Shown one piece after another: positions 24,740-33,675 of a stretch of 64,000 bases of DNA. The position numbers and the translations under genes are program-made. The notes under the pieces are model-generated. The model was not told the origin of the DNA. It saw only the letters and a list, made by a program, of their open reading frames with translations, and ran no database searches. How positions within the stretch are numbered: position 1 is the first letter of the stretch; each line of letters starts with the position of its first letter. Source of the stretch: Sphingomonas sp. HITSZ_GF (GTDB taxonomy: Bacteria > Pseudomonadota > Alphaproteobacteria > Sphingomonadales > Sphingomonadaceae); contig NZ_JARQXA010000001.1 of NCBI RefSeq assembly GCF_029543155.1, positions 1,116,001-1,180,000 on the forward strand. Reading direction: 5' to 3'.

Positions 24740-25207
24740 ATGCGGCCCAGGGACGAACGACATTCGGTGTTGATCCGCGGGCGCATGCGCTCGGGCGGCC
24801 CCATGGTCGACGTCTGTGTGCGCAACGTCTCGAAGAACGGCATGATGCTCCAGGCGCCCGAGGCGCCGCGCCGCGGCGACTATGTCGAGGTCCGCCTGCA
24901 GGAGGATACGATCGTCGGCCAGGTCGTCTGGTCGAGCGATCGCCGCTTCGGCATCCGCACCCGCGATCGCGTGCCGGTCTGGCGCCTGCTCGGCCGCCCC
25001 TCCCCGATCGAGCGCGGCACCGGCGGCGAGCGCCTGAACGCGACGCGTGCGGCCGCAGCACGTGCCCATAGCGAATCCCGCTATTTCGGCCGCGCTGCCG
25101 AATTCCTGATCCTCGCGCTCGCGGTCACCGCGGTGGCCGGCTTCTTCGCCTTCATGGGCTATGAAGCGCTCGCCAGCCTGACGACGCAGATCAAGACACA
25201 CCTTTGA
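24740..25207 (+). CDS. PilZ-domain protein with C-terminal membrane anchor (copy 2)
   Basis: A 155-residue paralogue of the protein at 13546-13974. N-terminal RPRDERHSVLIRGR supplies the R-x3-R signature, and RNVSKNGMM the N-x-S-x-x-G signature; the barrel ends near residue 80. A basic, Ala-rich linker leads to one membrane helix (about 120-142). ATG 24740 follows GTGGGGATT and matches the paralogue's start; an in-frame ATG four codons earlier is possible. It should be a membrane-bound c-di-GMP receptor. Upstream palindromes suggest regulated expression, in part shared with copy 1. Confidence 0.85.
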   Translation: MRPRDERHSVLIRGRMRSGGPMVDVCVRNVSKNGMMLQAPEAPRRGDYVEVRLQEDTIVGQVVWSSDRRFGIRTRDRVPVWRLLGRPSPIERGTGGERLNATRAAAARAHSESRYFGRAAEFLILALAVTAVAGFFAFMGYEALASLTTQIKTHL

Positions 25208-25287
25208 TCCGCACGGGAAAGTTTCCCTAGCCCCTTCCCAAGCAACCGTCCGTTGCCCCTCGCGGCGCGCGAGCCCATTTGCCGACA

Positions 25288-26073
25288 ATGGCAACGCTCC
25301 TCGATCCCACCGCGCGCGGGCGCGTGATTCTCGTTGGTGCCGGCCCGGGCGATCCGGGCCTGCTCACCGTCCGCGCCGTCGAGGCGCTCAAGCAGGCGGA
25401 CGTGCTCGTTCATGACGGTCTCGTCGATCCCCGCGTCCTCGATCTCGCGCCCCAGGCGCACCGCATCTCGGTCGCCAAGTCGCGCTCGAAGCACACCGTG
25501 CCGCAGGACGCGATCAACGCGCTGATCGTCGCGCATGTGAAGACCGGCGCGATCGTCGTGCGCCTCAAGGGCGGTGACCCGTTCATCTTCGGCCGCGGCG
25601 GCGAGGAAGTCGAGGCCGTGCGCGCCGCCGGCCTCCCCGTCGAGGTCATCCCCGGCATCTCCGCCGCGCTGGGTGCCGCCGCCGAGGTCAACCTGCCGCT
25701 CACCCATCGCGACTGGTCGAGCGCAGTCAGCTTCGTCGCCGGCCAGTGCAAGGGCCTCAGCGAGCAGGACTGGTCCGGTCTCGCCGGCAAGGGCCGCACG
25801 CTGGTGATCTATATGGGCGTCGCCACTTGCCCCGACATCAGCGAGAAGCTGATGAACGACGGCGTCGCGCCCGACATGCCTGTCGCGGTGCTCGAGCGCG
25901 GCACGCTGGAGGGCAGCCGCGCGCTGCGCACCATCCTCGCCGATCTCGGCCCGATGGTGAGCCGCGAGAAGGTCAAGAGCCCGGCGATCATCATCGTCGG
26001 CGAAGTCGTCATGCTGGCGGACGCGCAGGACAAGCTCGGCCAATGGGCCAAGGCCGCGGAGGCGCTGGCATGA
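25288..26073 (+). CDS. cobA: Uroporphyrinogen-III C-methyltransferase
   Basis: A 261-residue SAM-dependent methyltransferase making precorrin-2, the precursor of siroheme. Motifs: ILVGAGPGDPGLLTVRAVEALKQADVLVHD, VRLKGGDPFIFGRGGEE and the VIPGISAALGAAAEVNLPLTHRD segment. It is the single-domain form; the dehydrogenase/ferrochelatase part of CysG must be encoded elsewhere. First gene of the sulfur-assimilation operon, overlapping the next gene by four bases (ATGA). ATG 25288 is preferred to a TTG three codons earlier. The need for siroheme in the sulfite reductase downstream explains its place. Confidence 0.93.
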   Translation: MATLLDPTARGRVILVGAGPGDPGLLTVRAVEALKQADVLVHDGLVDPRVLDLAPQAHRISVAKSRSKHTVPQDAINALIVAHVKTGAIVVRLKGGDPFIFGRGGEEVEAVRAAGLPVEVIPGISAALGAAAEVNLPLTHRDWSSAVSFVAGQCKGLSEQDWSGLAGKGRTLVIYMGVATCPDISEKLMNDGVAPDMPVAVLERGTLEGSRALRTILADLGPMVSREKVKSPAIIIVGEVVMLADAQDKLGQWAKAAEALA

Positions 26074-26366
26074 AACTCCTCACCGGCAACGATCTCGCCA
26101 GCGGCGACGTCACCTGGTGGACCGGCGAAGGCTGGTCGCGCCATGTCGAGGACGCCAGGGACGTCGGCGACCAGGGCGAAGCCATCGCCGCGGTCGAGGA
26201 AGCCGCGCGCCGCGTCAACGGCCCCTATGTGATCGACGCGACCGAAACGCCCGAGGGCCCGCGCCCCGCGCACATCAAGGACCGCATCCGCGCGCTCGGC
26301 CCCACCGTCCGCCCGGACCTGACGTTGAAGCCCGCCGACCCCAATGCGGGGAGCTGGGTGATATGA
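26070..26366 (+). CDS. DUF2849-family protein in the sulfur-assimilation operon
   Basis: A 98-residue protein starting LLTGNDLASGDVTWWTGEGWSRHVEDA, with the family's V-x-W(W) and later RPAHIKDRIRALGPTVRPDL. DUF2849 genes are a constant companion of alphaproteobacterial sulfite reductase genes between cobA/cysG and cysI, but their role is not established. The ATG overlaps the cobA stop. No catalytic motif, Cys pair or membrane segment is seen; an accessory or electron-transfer-related role is a guess. Confidence 0.85.
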   Translation: MKLLTGNDLASGDVTWWTGEGWSRHVEDARDVGDQGEAIAAVEEAARRVNGPYVIDATETPEGPRPAHIKDRIRALGPTVRPDLTLKPADPNAGSWVI

Positions 26367-26381
26367 GGCGCTACCCCTCCT

Positions 26382-26476
26382 CCGTCATTCCCGCGCAGTC
26401 GGGAATCCATTCATCCCGCCATAGCGGCTCCTTCGAAAGTCAGCGCCAATGGATCCCCGCCTTCGCGGGGATGACG
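26382..26476. repeat. Inverted pair of REP-like palindromes inside the cys operon
   Basis: Left CGTCATTCCCGCGCAGTCGG and right GCCTTCGCGGGGATGACG portions flank about 40 bases. An open frame MDPRLRGDD that reads through the right copy into the sulfite reductase gene is an artefact of the repeat. Confidence 0.88.
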
Positions 26477-26493
26477 GCGGGGAAGTAAGCGCA

Positions 26494-28125
26494 ATGTACA
26501 AATACGACGAATATGACCATTCCATCGTCGCCGCGCGCGTCGAGGAGTTCCGCGACCAGGTGAACCGCCGCCTCGCCGGCCAGATCACCGAGGACCAGTT
26601 CAAGCCGTTGCGGCTGATGAACGGCCTCTATCTCCAGCTCCACGCCTACATGCTGCGCGTCGCCGTGCCCTATGGCACGCTCGACAGCCGCCAGATGCAC
26701 ATGCTCGCGCACATCGCCCGCAAATATGATCGCGGCTATGGCCATTTCACCACCCGCCAGAACCTCCAGTACAACTGGATCAAGCTCGAGGACGCGCCCG
26801 ATATCCTCGCCGAGCTGGCGACGGTCGAGATGCATGCCATCCAGACCAGCGGCAATTGCATCCGCAACATTTCGTCGGACCAGTTCGCCGGCGCCGCGGC
26901 CGACGAGCTGACCGATCCGCGCCCCTGGGCCGAGCTGCTGCGCCAGTGGAGCACCTTCCACCCGGAATTCAGCTATCTGCCGCGCAAGTTCAAGATCTGC
27001 GTGATCGCCGCCGAGGAAGACCGCGCGGCGATGCGCCTGCACGATATCGGCATCCAGATCGTCGAGCGCGATGGCCAGCTCGGTGCCGCGATCTATGTGG
27101 GCGGCGGCATGGGCCGCACCCCGATGATCGCCCCGCTGATCAAGGATTTCGTGCCCTTCGACGATTTCGTCAGCTATCTCGAGGCCTGCCTGCGCGTCTA
27201 TAATCGCTATGGCCGCCGCGACAACATGTACAAGGCGCGGATCAAGATCCTGATCCACGAGCTCGGCGCCGACAAATACGCCGCCGAGGTCGAGGAGGAA
27301 TTTGCCGCGGTCAAGGCGCTCGGCATCGATCCGCCCAAGGCCGAGTTCGATCGCATCGCCGCCTATTTCGCGCCGCCTGCCTATGATGCCGGCGCGCCCG
27401 ACACGCTCGACCGCAGCGATCCCGATTTCGCCGTCTGGCTCGACCAGAACGTCTCGGCGCACAAGCAGCCGGGCTATGCGGTCGTCACGATCAGCCTCAA
27501 GCCGATCGGCGGCATCCCCGGCGACGCCACTGCCGACCAGATCGACCTGATGGCCGATCTCGGCAGGCAGTACAGCTTCGACGAGCTGCGCGTCACCCAC
27601 GCGCAGAACATCGTCCTGCCGCATGTCCGCAAGGCCGATCTCTACTCGATCTGGCAGCAGCTGCAGGGCGCCGGGCTGGCCGAGGCCAATCTCGACCTGA
27701 TCAGCGACATCATCGCCTGCCCGGGCCTCGACTATTGCTCGCTGGCGAACGCCCGCTCGATCCCGCTTGCGCAGAAGATCGCGACGCGCTTCTCGGACAT
27801 CGGCCGCCAGCGCGAACTGGGCGAATTGAAGCTCAAGATCAGCGGCTGCATCAATGCCTGCGGGCATCACCATGCCGGTCACATCGGCATCCTCGGTGTC
27901 GATCGTAAGGGCGTCGAGAACTACCAGCTTCTGCTCGGCGGCTCGGGCGCGGAGGACGTGTCGCTCGGCACGATCACCGGCCCCGGCTTCAGCGAAGACG
28001 GCATCGTCGATGCGATCGAGAAGGCCACCAACGTCTATCTGCGCGAGCGCGCCGAAGGCGAGCGCTTCCTCGACACCTATCGCCGCCTCGGCATGGCCCC
28101 GTTCAAGGAGGCGATTTATGGGTAG
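26494..28125 (+). CDS. cysI: Nitrite/sulfite reductase hemoprotein (assimilatory sulfite reductase)
   Basis: A 543-residue siroheme/[4Fe-4S] reductase that takes sulfite to sulfide. The cluster ligands are complete: C-x5-C (Cys409, Cys415 in ACPGLDYCSLA) and C-x3-C (Cys452, Cys456 in SGCINACGHHH). Other family segments are FTTRQNLQYNWIKLED and TSGNCIRNISSD. The flanking cobA, DUF2849, DUF934 and cysH genes favour sulfite over nitrite. The ATG at 26494 follows GGGGAAGTAAGC; 15 extra upstream codons come from the repeat and are excluded. No flavoprotein CysJ is nearby, so electrons probably come from ferredoxin or another reductase. Confidence 0.93.
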   Translation: MYKYDEYDHSIVAARVEEFRDQVNRRLAGQITEDQFKPLRLMNGLYLQLHAYMLRVAVPYGTLDSRQMHMLAHIARKYDRGYGHFTTRQNLQYNWIKLEDAPDILAELATVEMHAIQTSGNCIRNISSDQFAGAAADELTDPRPWAELLRQWSTFHPEFSYLPRKFKICVIAAEEDRAAMRLHDIGIQIVERDGQLGAAIYVGGGMGRTPMIAPLIKDFVPFDDFVSYLEACLRVYNRYGRRDNMYKARIKILIHELGADKYAAEVEEEFAAVKALGIDPPKAEFDRIAAYFAPPAYDAGAPDTLDRSDPDFAVWLDQNVSAHKQPGYAVVTISLKPIGGIPGDATADQIDLMADLGRQYSFDELRVTHAQNIVLPHVRKADLYSIWQQLQGAGLAEANLDLISDIIACPGLDYCSLANARSIPLAQKIATRFSDIGRQRELGELKLKISGCINACGHHHAGHIGILGVDRKGVENYQLLLGGSGAEDVSLGTITGPGFSEDGIVDAIEKATNVYLRERAEGERFLDTYRRLGMAPFKEAIYG

Positions 28126-28132
28126 CAAGAAC

Positions 28133-28205
28133 CCGTTCGTGCTGAGCTTGTCGAAGCACGCCCAGCGATCGCAAGCCTGCCCTTCGACAGGCTCAGGGCG
28201 AACGG
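28133..28205. repeat. Inverted repeat of the CTGAGC/TCGAAG family between cysI and the DUF934 gene
   Basis: CGTTCGTGCTGAGCTTGTCG and its near-complement CGACAGGCTCAGGGCGAACG face each other. The right end contributes the bases just upstream of the DUF934 ribosome site. Confidence 0.85.
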
Positions 28206-28215
28206 AGATTGGGGC

Positions 28216-28641
28216 ATGACCAACATCCTCCGCTACCGCGACGACGAGGCGCATGAGGAGCCCGCGGTCACGCTCGACTCCTTCCTCGGCCAGTCCAACG
28301 CCACTGCCGTCCGCATCGAGAGCGGCGAGGACGCGCGCGTCCTCCTCCCGCATCTCGATCGCCTCGCGCTGGTCGAAGTGAGCTTCCCCAAGTTCCGCGA
28401 CGGCCGCGGCTATTCCACCGGCCGCATCCTGCGCGAGGCGGGCTATACCGGCGAGCTGCGCGCGCAGGGCGATGTGCTGGTCGACCAGATCCCGCTGATG
28501 CGCCGCTGCGGCTTTGACAGCTTCGCGCCCGTGGCGCCGGTCGACGAGGCCGTGCTCGCCGCGTCGCTCGCCCGCTACGAATTCCACTATCAGGCAGCCG
28601 CCGATCCGGCGGTGCCGGTATGGAAACGCCGGCATGGCTGA
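28216..28641 (+). CDS. DUF934-family protein in the sulfur-assimilation operon
   Basis: A 141-residue protein of the DUF934 family: LVEVSFPKFRDGRGYSTGRILREAGYTGELRAQGDVLVDQIPLMRRCGFDSF is the characteristic core. Such genes are nearly always between cysI and cysH in alphaproteobacteria and are annotated as oxidoreductase-like, but no activity is proven. It is preceded by CGGAGATTGGGGC, part of which is repeat-derived, and overlaps cysH by eight bases. A structural or regulatory partner of sulfite or APS reductase is an inference from context. Confidence 0.9.
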   Translation: MTNILRYRDDEAHEEPAVTLDSFLGQSNATAVRIESGEDARVLLPHLDRLALVEVSFPKFRDGRGYSTGRILREAGYTGELRAQGDVLVDQIPLMRRCGFDSFAPVAPVDEAVLAASLARYEFHYQAAADPAVPVWKRRHG

Positions 28642-29410
28642 GGCCGCGCGCAACCTCGATCGCGAGATCGATCGCATCGACGTCGCCCCGCGCTGGACGG
28701 CGGCCGACGCGATCCGCCTCAACAACCTGTTCCGCGGCACCGACACGCCGGAGATGTTGCGCGAGGTGCTGGGCAACCACATGCTCGGCGACGTCGCGCT
28801 CGTCTCGTCCTTCGGCGCCGAGAGCGCAGCGCTGCTGCATCTCGTGGCGCAGGCCGATCCGAATGTGCCTGTCATCTTCCTTGATACAGGCAAGCATTTC
28901 CCCGAGACGCTGGCCTATGTCCACGAGCTGGCGGCGTTCATCGGCCTCAAGAACCTCCAGATCGTCGCTCCCGATCCCGAGACGATCGAGAAGCGCGACG
29001 CCACCGGGCTGCGCTGGTCCTACGATCCCGACGGCTGCTGCGAGATCCGCAAGGTGATCCCGCTCGAAAAGGCGCTCGCGCCGTTCGACACCAGCATCAC
29101 CGGCCGCAAGGCGTTCCAGGCCAGCACCCGCAACGCGCTGCCTCGCTTCGAGCTCGACGGCGACCGGCTGAAGTTCAACCCGCTGGCGACCTGGACCAAG
29201 GACGACATCGAGGCCTATTTCGTCGAGCATAACCTGCCCCGGCATCCGCTCGAGGCGCAGGGCTATCTTTCGATCGGCTGCGCGCCCTGCACCAGCGTGG
29301 TCAAGCCGGGCGAAGACCCCCGCTCGGGCCGCTGGCGCGGCTGGGACAAGACCGAGTGCGGCATCCACACGCCCGTGGAAGACGGCGATCCCAACCAGCC
29401 GAGCTTCTGA
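28634..29410 (+). CDS. cysH: Assimilatory APS/PAPS reductase, [4Fe-4S] type
   Basis: A 258-residue thioredoxin-dependent adenylylsulfate/phosphoadenylylsulfate reductase. Four cluster cysteines are visible, Cys135-Cys136 (DGCCEIRK) and Cys216/Cys219 (IGCAPCTS), and the catalytic Cys242 in TECGIH. The PP-loop-like nucleotide site is VSSFGAESAALLHL. The CC...CxxC pattern marks the iron-sulfur class that usually prefers APS. Last gene of the operon; its ATG lies inside the end of the DUF934 gene. No sulfate adenylyltransferase is in the window. Confidence 0.95.
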   Translation: MAEAARNLDREIDRIDVAPRWTAADAIRLNNLFRGTDTPEMLREVLGNHMLGDVALVSSFGAESAALLHLVAQADPNVPVIFLDTGKHFPETLAYVHELAAFIGLKNLQIVAPDPETIEKRDATGLRWSYDPDGCCEIRKVIPLEKALAPFDTSITGRKAFQASTRNALPRFELDGDRLKFNPLATWTKDDIEAYFVEHNLPRHPLEAQGYLSIGCAPCTSVVKPGEDPRSGRWRGWDKTECGIHTPVEDGDPNQPSF

Positions 29411-29412
29411 TC

Positions 29413-29495
29413 CTGTTCCCCGGCAAAAGCCGGGGCCCAGGGTTTCTCTGCCGGATCGCTCGGAATCTTGAACCCCGACTTTTGCCAGGGAGCAG
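29413..29495. repeat. Degenerate REP-like pair after cysH
   Basis: CCCCGGCAAAAGCCGGGG forms a hairpin just after the stop; a degenerate opposite copy (CCCCGACTTTTGCCAGGG) follows. It lies between the convergent cysH and histidine-kinase genes and may end both transcripts. Confidence 0.75.
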
Positions 29496-29509
29496 CTTTC
29501 AAGCCGAAT

Positions 29510-31987
29510 TCACCGCTCGCGCATGATCCGCTCGACCCGCGCGTTCAGGTCGTCCACCGCGAAGGGCTTGGTCAGCACTTCCATGCCATGCTCGATATGG
29601 CCGTGGTTGAGCACCGCATTCTCGGCATAGCCGGTAACGAACAGCACTCTGAGCTCGGGCCGCTTCGCCCGCGCCGCATCCGCCACCTGGCGGCCGTTGA
29701 GCCCGCCGGGCAGGCCGACATCGGTGATCAGCAGGTCGATCCGCCGGGCGCCGTCGAGAATCCGCAACCCGGCCGGGCCGTCCGCCGCCTCGAGGCAGGA
29801 ATAGCCCAGCTCCTCCAGCGCATCGACGATCAGCATCCGCACCGTCGGCTCGTCGTCGACCACCAGCACCACCTCGCCTTCGTGGCTGGCCGCCGGCGCA
29901 TGGCCGCCCGCGTCGAGCACCGGCCTGTCCTCGTCACCCAGGTGGCGCGGCAGATAGACGCACACCATCGTCCCCTGATCGACCTCGGAATAGATCCGCA
30001 CATGGCCATGGCTCTGCCGCGCGAAGCCATAGACCATCGACAGGCCCAGCCCCGTCCCCTCGCCGATCGGCTTGGTGGTGAAAAAGGGGTCGAACACCCG
30101 GTCGAGGATTTCCTTCGCGATCCCCGTGCCGGTGTCGCTCACGCAGACGGTGACATATTGGCCCGGATCGAGCCCGCGTTCGCGCGCGGTGCGGTGGTCG
30201 AGCCACTTGTTGCCCGTCTCGATCGTGATCTTGCCGCCATCGGGCATCGCATCGCGCGCGTTGATGCACAGGTTGAGGATCGCGTTCTCGAGCTGGTTGG
30301 CATCGACCAGCGTCGGCCACAGGCCCCCGGCCGCGATCGTCTCCACCTCGATCGCCGGCCCCACCGTGCGCTGGACCATCTCGACAAGATCGGTGAGCAA
30401 CCGGTTGATCACCACGGCCTTGGGCGACAGCGTCTGCCGCCGCGAGAACGCCAATAGCCGATGCGTCAGCGCCGCCGCGCGCCGCGTCGCGCCCTGGCCG
30501 GCGGTCAGATATTTATCCACCTCGCGCCCGCGCCCCTGCGACAGCCGCGTGCCGATCATCTCGAACGCGCCCGATATGCCGGCGAGCAGGTTGTTGAAGT
30601 CGTGCGCGATGCCGCCGGTCAGCTGGCCGACCGCTTCCATCTTCTGTGCCTGGCGCAGCGCCTCCTCGGTGGCGCGCAGCCGCCCCTGCTCCTGCAGCCG
30701 CTCGGTCACGTCATAGGCGAACTGATAGGCGCCGATCTGCTGCCCTTCCTGGTCGTGCAGCGGGCTGAAATGCACTTCGTAGAAATGCTCGTCCTCGCTC
30801 TCCGCGCCGGTACGGACGATCTCGGTGAAGCTGTCGCCCTCCAGCGCGCGCCGCCACAGCGCGTCGACCTCGGCGCGCAGCACCGCCGGCTCGACCACCA
30901 GATCGGCCATCCGGTCGCCCACCTTGGGCAGCACGCCGAACACCTTCTCGAATTCGCGCGCGGCGGCGCCGTTGATCGCCATCCAGCGGCGATCCATGTC
31001 GACCACCTGGATGAACGCGGCGGTCGCCTCCACCACATCGGCGAGCACGCGGCGCTCCGCCAGCGTCCGCGCCACGCGCGCTTCCAGATTGTGGTTGAGA
31101 TCGCGCAGCTCCTTTTCGGCAACGCGCCGCGCCGTCACGTCCTCGAACAGCACCGCCACCTGCTTGCGGCTCGGCGGTTCGATGCGGAAGGCGGAGAGCG
31201 AGAGATAGCGTCCGGTCGCCTCCAGCTCGCGCTCGAAGCGGATCGGCTCGCCGGTGCGCAGCACGCCACCATAGCGCGCCACCCAGTCGTCCGCTTCCTC
31301 CGCCACCATCTCGCGCACCTTCTGCCCCACCACATTGGGGATGCCGGCATGGCGGGCATAGGCGGCATTGGCCTCGACATGGATATAGTCGCTCAGCGGC
31401 CCGTGCGGCCCATCGAAGAACTCGATGACGCAGAAGCCCTCGTCCATCGAATCGAACAGCGTCTGGTAGCGCAAGTCGGCCTCGTCGCGGCGGCGCAGCT
31501 CGCGGCGCAGCTCGAGCTGGCTCATCACCTGGCGGGCCAGCACTTCCAGCGTCTGCCGCTGGAGCGCGCTCAGCTCGCGCGGCCGGGTATCGAGCACGCA
31601 CAGCGATCCGATCGCCTGCCCCGCCGCGGTTTCCAGCAGCGCCCCGGCATAGAAGCGGATATGCTGTTCGCCGGTCACCAGCGGATTGTCGGCGAAGCGC
31701 GGGTCGGCGGTCGCGTCGGGCACCAGCAGGAACGCGCCGCTCTCGATCGCGCGGGCGCAGAAGGAAATGTCGCGCGGGGTGCCGTCCGCGCCCAGCCCGG
31801 TCTCTGCCTTGAAGAACTGGCGATCCGCGCCGACGAAGCTGATCAGACCGATCGGCGCCTCGCAGATATCGGCGGCGAGCCGCGCGATCTCGTCGAACGC
31901 GGCTTCGCGCGGGGTATCGAAGATCTCATAGGCCGCGAGCGCTTCGAGCCGCTGCTGCTCGCGCCCGTCCGGCGTGGTGTCTGTCAT
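29510..31987 (-). CDS. Hybrid sensor histidine kinase (GAF-PAS-PAS-HisKA-HATPase-REC)
   Basis: An 825-residue soluble kinase with no membrane segment. N-terminal GAF domain (about 20-160: TPREAAFDEIARLAADICEAPIGLISFV), PAS domains (about 170-285 and 315-430), HisKA with phospho-acceptor His462 (GGIAHDFNNLL), an HATPase with N-box, DTGTGI, and GTGLGLSMVYGF, then a receiver domain with Asp711/712 and phosphorylated Asp756 (LLITDVGLPGG). The HisKA type resembles those with a C-terminal receiver. It would sense a cytoplasmic signal and pass phosphate to an unlinked partner. No response regulator gene adjoins it. GGGG lies just before the ATG. Confidence 0.93.
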   Translation of the reverse strand: MTDTTPDGREQQRLEALAAYEIFDTPREAAFDEIARLAADICEAPIGLISFVGADRQFFKAETGLGADGTPRDISFCARAIESGAFLLVPDATADPRFADNPLVTGEQHIRFYAGALLETAAGQAIGSLCVLDTRPRELSALQRQTLEVLARQVMSQLELRRELRRRDEADLRYQTLFDSMDEGFCVIEFFDGPHGPLSDYIHVEANAAYARHAGIPNVVGQKVREMVAEEADDWVARYGGVLRTGEPIRFERELEATGRYLSLSAFRIEPPSRKQVAVLFEDVTARRVAEKELRDLNHNLEARVARTLAERRVLADVVEATAAFIQVVDMDRRWMAINGAAAREFEKVFGVLPKVGDRMADLVVEPAVLRAEVDALWRRALEGDSFTEIVRTGAESEDEHFYEVHFSPLHDQEGQQIGAYQFAYDVTERLQEQGRLRATEEALRQAQKMEAVGQLTGGIAHDFNNLLAGISGAFEMIGTRLSQGRGREVDKYLTAGQGATRRAAALTHRLLAFSRRQTLSPKAVVINRLLTDLVEMVQRTVGPAIEVETIAAGGLWPTLVDANQLENAILNLCINARDAMPDGGKITIETGNKWLDHRTARERGLDPGQYVTVCVSDTGTGIAKEILDRVFDPFFTTKPIGEGTGLGLSMVYGFARQSHGHVRIYSEVDQGTMVCVYLPRHLGDEDRPVLDAGGHAPAASHEGEVVLVVDDEPTVRMLIVDALEELGYSCLEAADGPAGLRILDGARRIDLLITDVGLPGGLNGRQVADAARAKRPELRVLFVTGYAENAVLNHGHIEHGMEVLTKPFAVDDLNARVERIMRER

Positions 31988-32064
31988 CTAGCCCCGGGGA
32001 CCCGCTTCTTTCGTCACGCCGCTCTTGGCGGCGCTGCACGCTAGACGCTTGAATGGAGCATTTT

Positions 32065-32085
32065 GTTTCGGTGCGCGACCGAAAC
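32065..32085. repeat. Perfect inverted repeat just after dnaB
   Basis: GTTTCGGT-5 nt-ACCGAAAC, two bases past the dnaB stop. No T-tract follows on the minus strand, so it is a weak terminator candidate or an mRNA 3' end stem. Confidence 0.6.
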
Positions 32086-32087
32086 TA

Positions 32088-33581
32088 TCAATACCCGCCC
32101 GGCGCCAGGTCGCTGAACTTGGTGAACTGGCGATCGAAGCGCAGGTCGACGGTGCCGGTGGCGCCGTGGCGCTGCTTGGCGATGATCACGCTCGCCTTGT
32201 TCGCCACCTGCAGCTGGTGGTCCTGCCAGGCCTGGTACTTGGCGATCTCGTCGGGCGTCGAATTGCCATCGATCGCCTTGGGCGCCTTGAAGTCGTGATA
32301 ATATTCGTCGCGATAGACGAACAGCACGATATCGGCGTCCTGCTCGATCGAGCCCGATTCACGAAGGTCGGAGAGCTGCGGCCTTTTGTCCTCGCGGCTT
32401 TCCACCGCGCGGCTCAGCTGGGACAGCGCCAGCACCGGCACGTGCAGCTCCTTGGCCAGCGTCTTCAGGCCGCGGCTGATCTCCGAGATTTCCTGCACGC
32501 GGCCGTCGCCCGCGCTCTTGGCCGATCCGGTGAGCAGCTGGAGATAGTCCACCACCACCATGCCGATCTTGTACTGGCGCTTCAGCCGCCGCGCGCGGGT
32601 GCGCAGCGCCGCGATGGTCAGGCCGGGCGTATCGTCGATATAGAGCGGCAACCGCTCGAGATCGCCCGCCGCCCGTGCGAACTTCATGAATTCGGGGCCC
32701 GAGATGTTGCCGGTGCGCAGCTTCTCCGAAGACACTTCGGACTGTTCGGACAGGATACGTAGCGCGAGCTGGTCGGCCGACATTTCGAGGCTGAAGAACG
32801 CCACCGGCGCGCCGATCGACTTGTCCTCCGGAATCCCGGCCTCCATGTCGTCGAGGTACCGTTTCGCCGCGTTGAACGCCATGTTGGTCGCGAGCGAGGT
32901 CTTGCCCATGCCCGGGCGGCCGGCGAGGATCAGAAGGTCGGAGCGGTTGAGGCCGCCGGTCATCGCGTTGAAGTCGGTCAGGCCCGAGGTGATGCCCGAG
33001 ACGCTGCCGCCCGAATTCATCGCCCGCTCGGTATGGCGCACCGCGACGGTGGCCGCGCGGGTGAAGCTCTTGGCGCCGGTATCTTCGCCACCCTTTTCCG
33101 CGACTTCGTAAAGCCTTAGCTCGGCCTGTTCGATCTGCTTGGCAGGATTGATCTCTTCGCTGGTGTCGAGCGCGTTGTCGACCAGCGTGCGCCCCACCGT
33201 CACCAGCGCGCGCAGCATGGCCAGGTCATAGACCTGGTCGGCGAACGCCCGCGCGCCGATCAGGCTCGCCGGATTGCCGGTCAGCTGCGCCAGATAGGCC
33301 GGGCCGCCCAGCTCCTTCATCGCCGGGTCCGCCTGGAACAGCGGCTTGAGCGTCACCGGGGTCGCGAGCCGGTTGTCCCCCACCAGCGTGGCGATCGCGT
33401 CATAGATCCGCCCGTGCAGCGGCTCGAAGAAATGCTCGGGGCGCAGCTTCTGCAGCACGTCCTCCGCCACGCGATTGTCGATCATCATCGCGCCGAGCAG
33501 CGCTGCCTCCGCCTCGACATTCGCAGGCAGGGTCACGCCCTCGGGGGAATCGGGAATCGGCAGGGGGATCGGTTGGGCCAT
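32088..33581 (-). CDS. dnaB: Replicative DNA helicase
   Basis: A 497-residue hexameric helicase that unwinds DNA at the replication fork. N-terminal DnaB domain (about 15-120: VEAEAALLGAMMIDN), linker, then the RecA-like motor with Walker A GRPGMGKTS (Lys227), FFSLEMSADQLALR, VVVDYLQLL, and the arginine-rich SRGLKTLAKELHVPVLALSQLSR and DLRESGSIEQDADIVLFVYRD. Length is normal. ATG 33581 (MAQPIPLP) is preferred; an ATG 11 codons upstream is possible. It is divergent from the UPF0262 gene, with 94 bases between. Confidence 0.96.
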   Translation of the reverse strand: MAQPIPLPIPDSPEGVTLPANVEAEAALLGAMMIDNRVAEDVLQKLRPEHFFEPLHGRIYDAIATLVGDNRLATPVTLKPLFQADPAMKELGGPAYLAQLTGNPASLIGARAFADQVYDLAMLRALVTVGRTLVDNALDTSEEINPAKQIEQAELRLYEVAEKGGEDTGAKSFTRAATVAVRHTERAMNSGGSVSGITSGLTDFNAMTGGLNRSDLLILAGRPGMGKTSLATNMAFNAAKRYLDDMEAGIPEDKSIGAPVAFFSLEMSADQLALRILSEQSEVSSEKLRTGNISGPEFMKFARAAGDLERLPLYIDDTPGLTIAALRTRARRLKRQYKIGMVVVDYLQLLTGSAKSAGDGRVQEISEISRGLKTLAKELHVPVLALSQLSRAVESREDKRPQLSDLRESGSIEQDADIVLFVYRDEYYHDFKAPKAIDGNSTPDEIAKYQAWQDHQLQVANKASVIIAKQRHGATGTVDLRFDRQFTKFSDLAPGGY

Positions 33582-33675
33582 GACTGCTTCTGTTACGCGC
33601 TCGCCCGGCGTCATCAACGCCGGTTATACGCTGGATGCTTGTGGATAACGGGCATGACCGACTAGACGCCGATTC

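Noticed and set aside
26449..26493. In-frame N-terminal extension MDPRLRGDDGGE on the sulfite reductase
   Set aside because: It is translated from the REP-like palindrome; a good ribosome site precedes ATG 26494, where the conserved protein starts.
26440..28893. 817-codon minus-strand frame opposite cysI
   Set aside because: A GC-rich shadow without motifs; the plus strand has a complete sulfite reductase with all cluster ligands.
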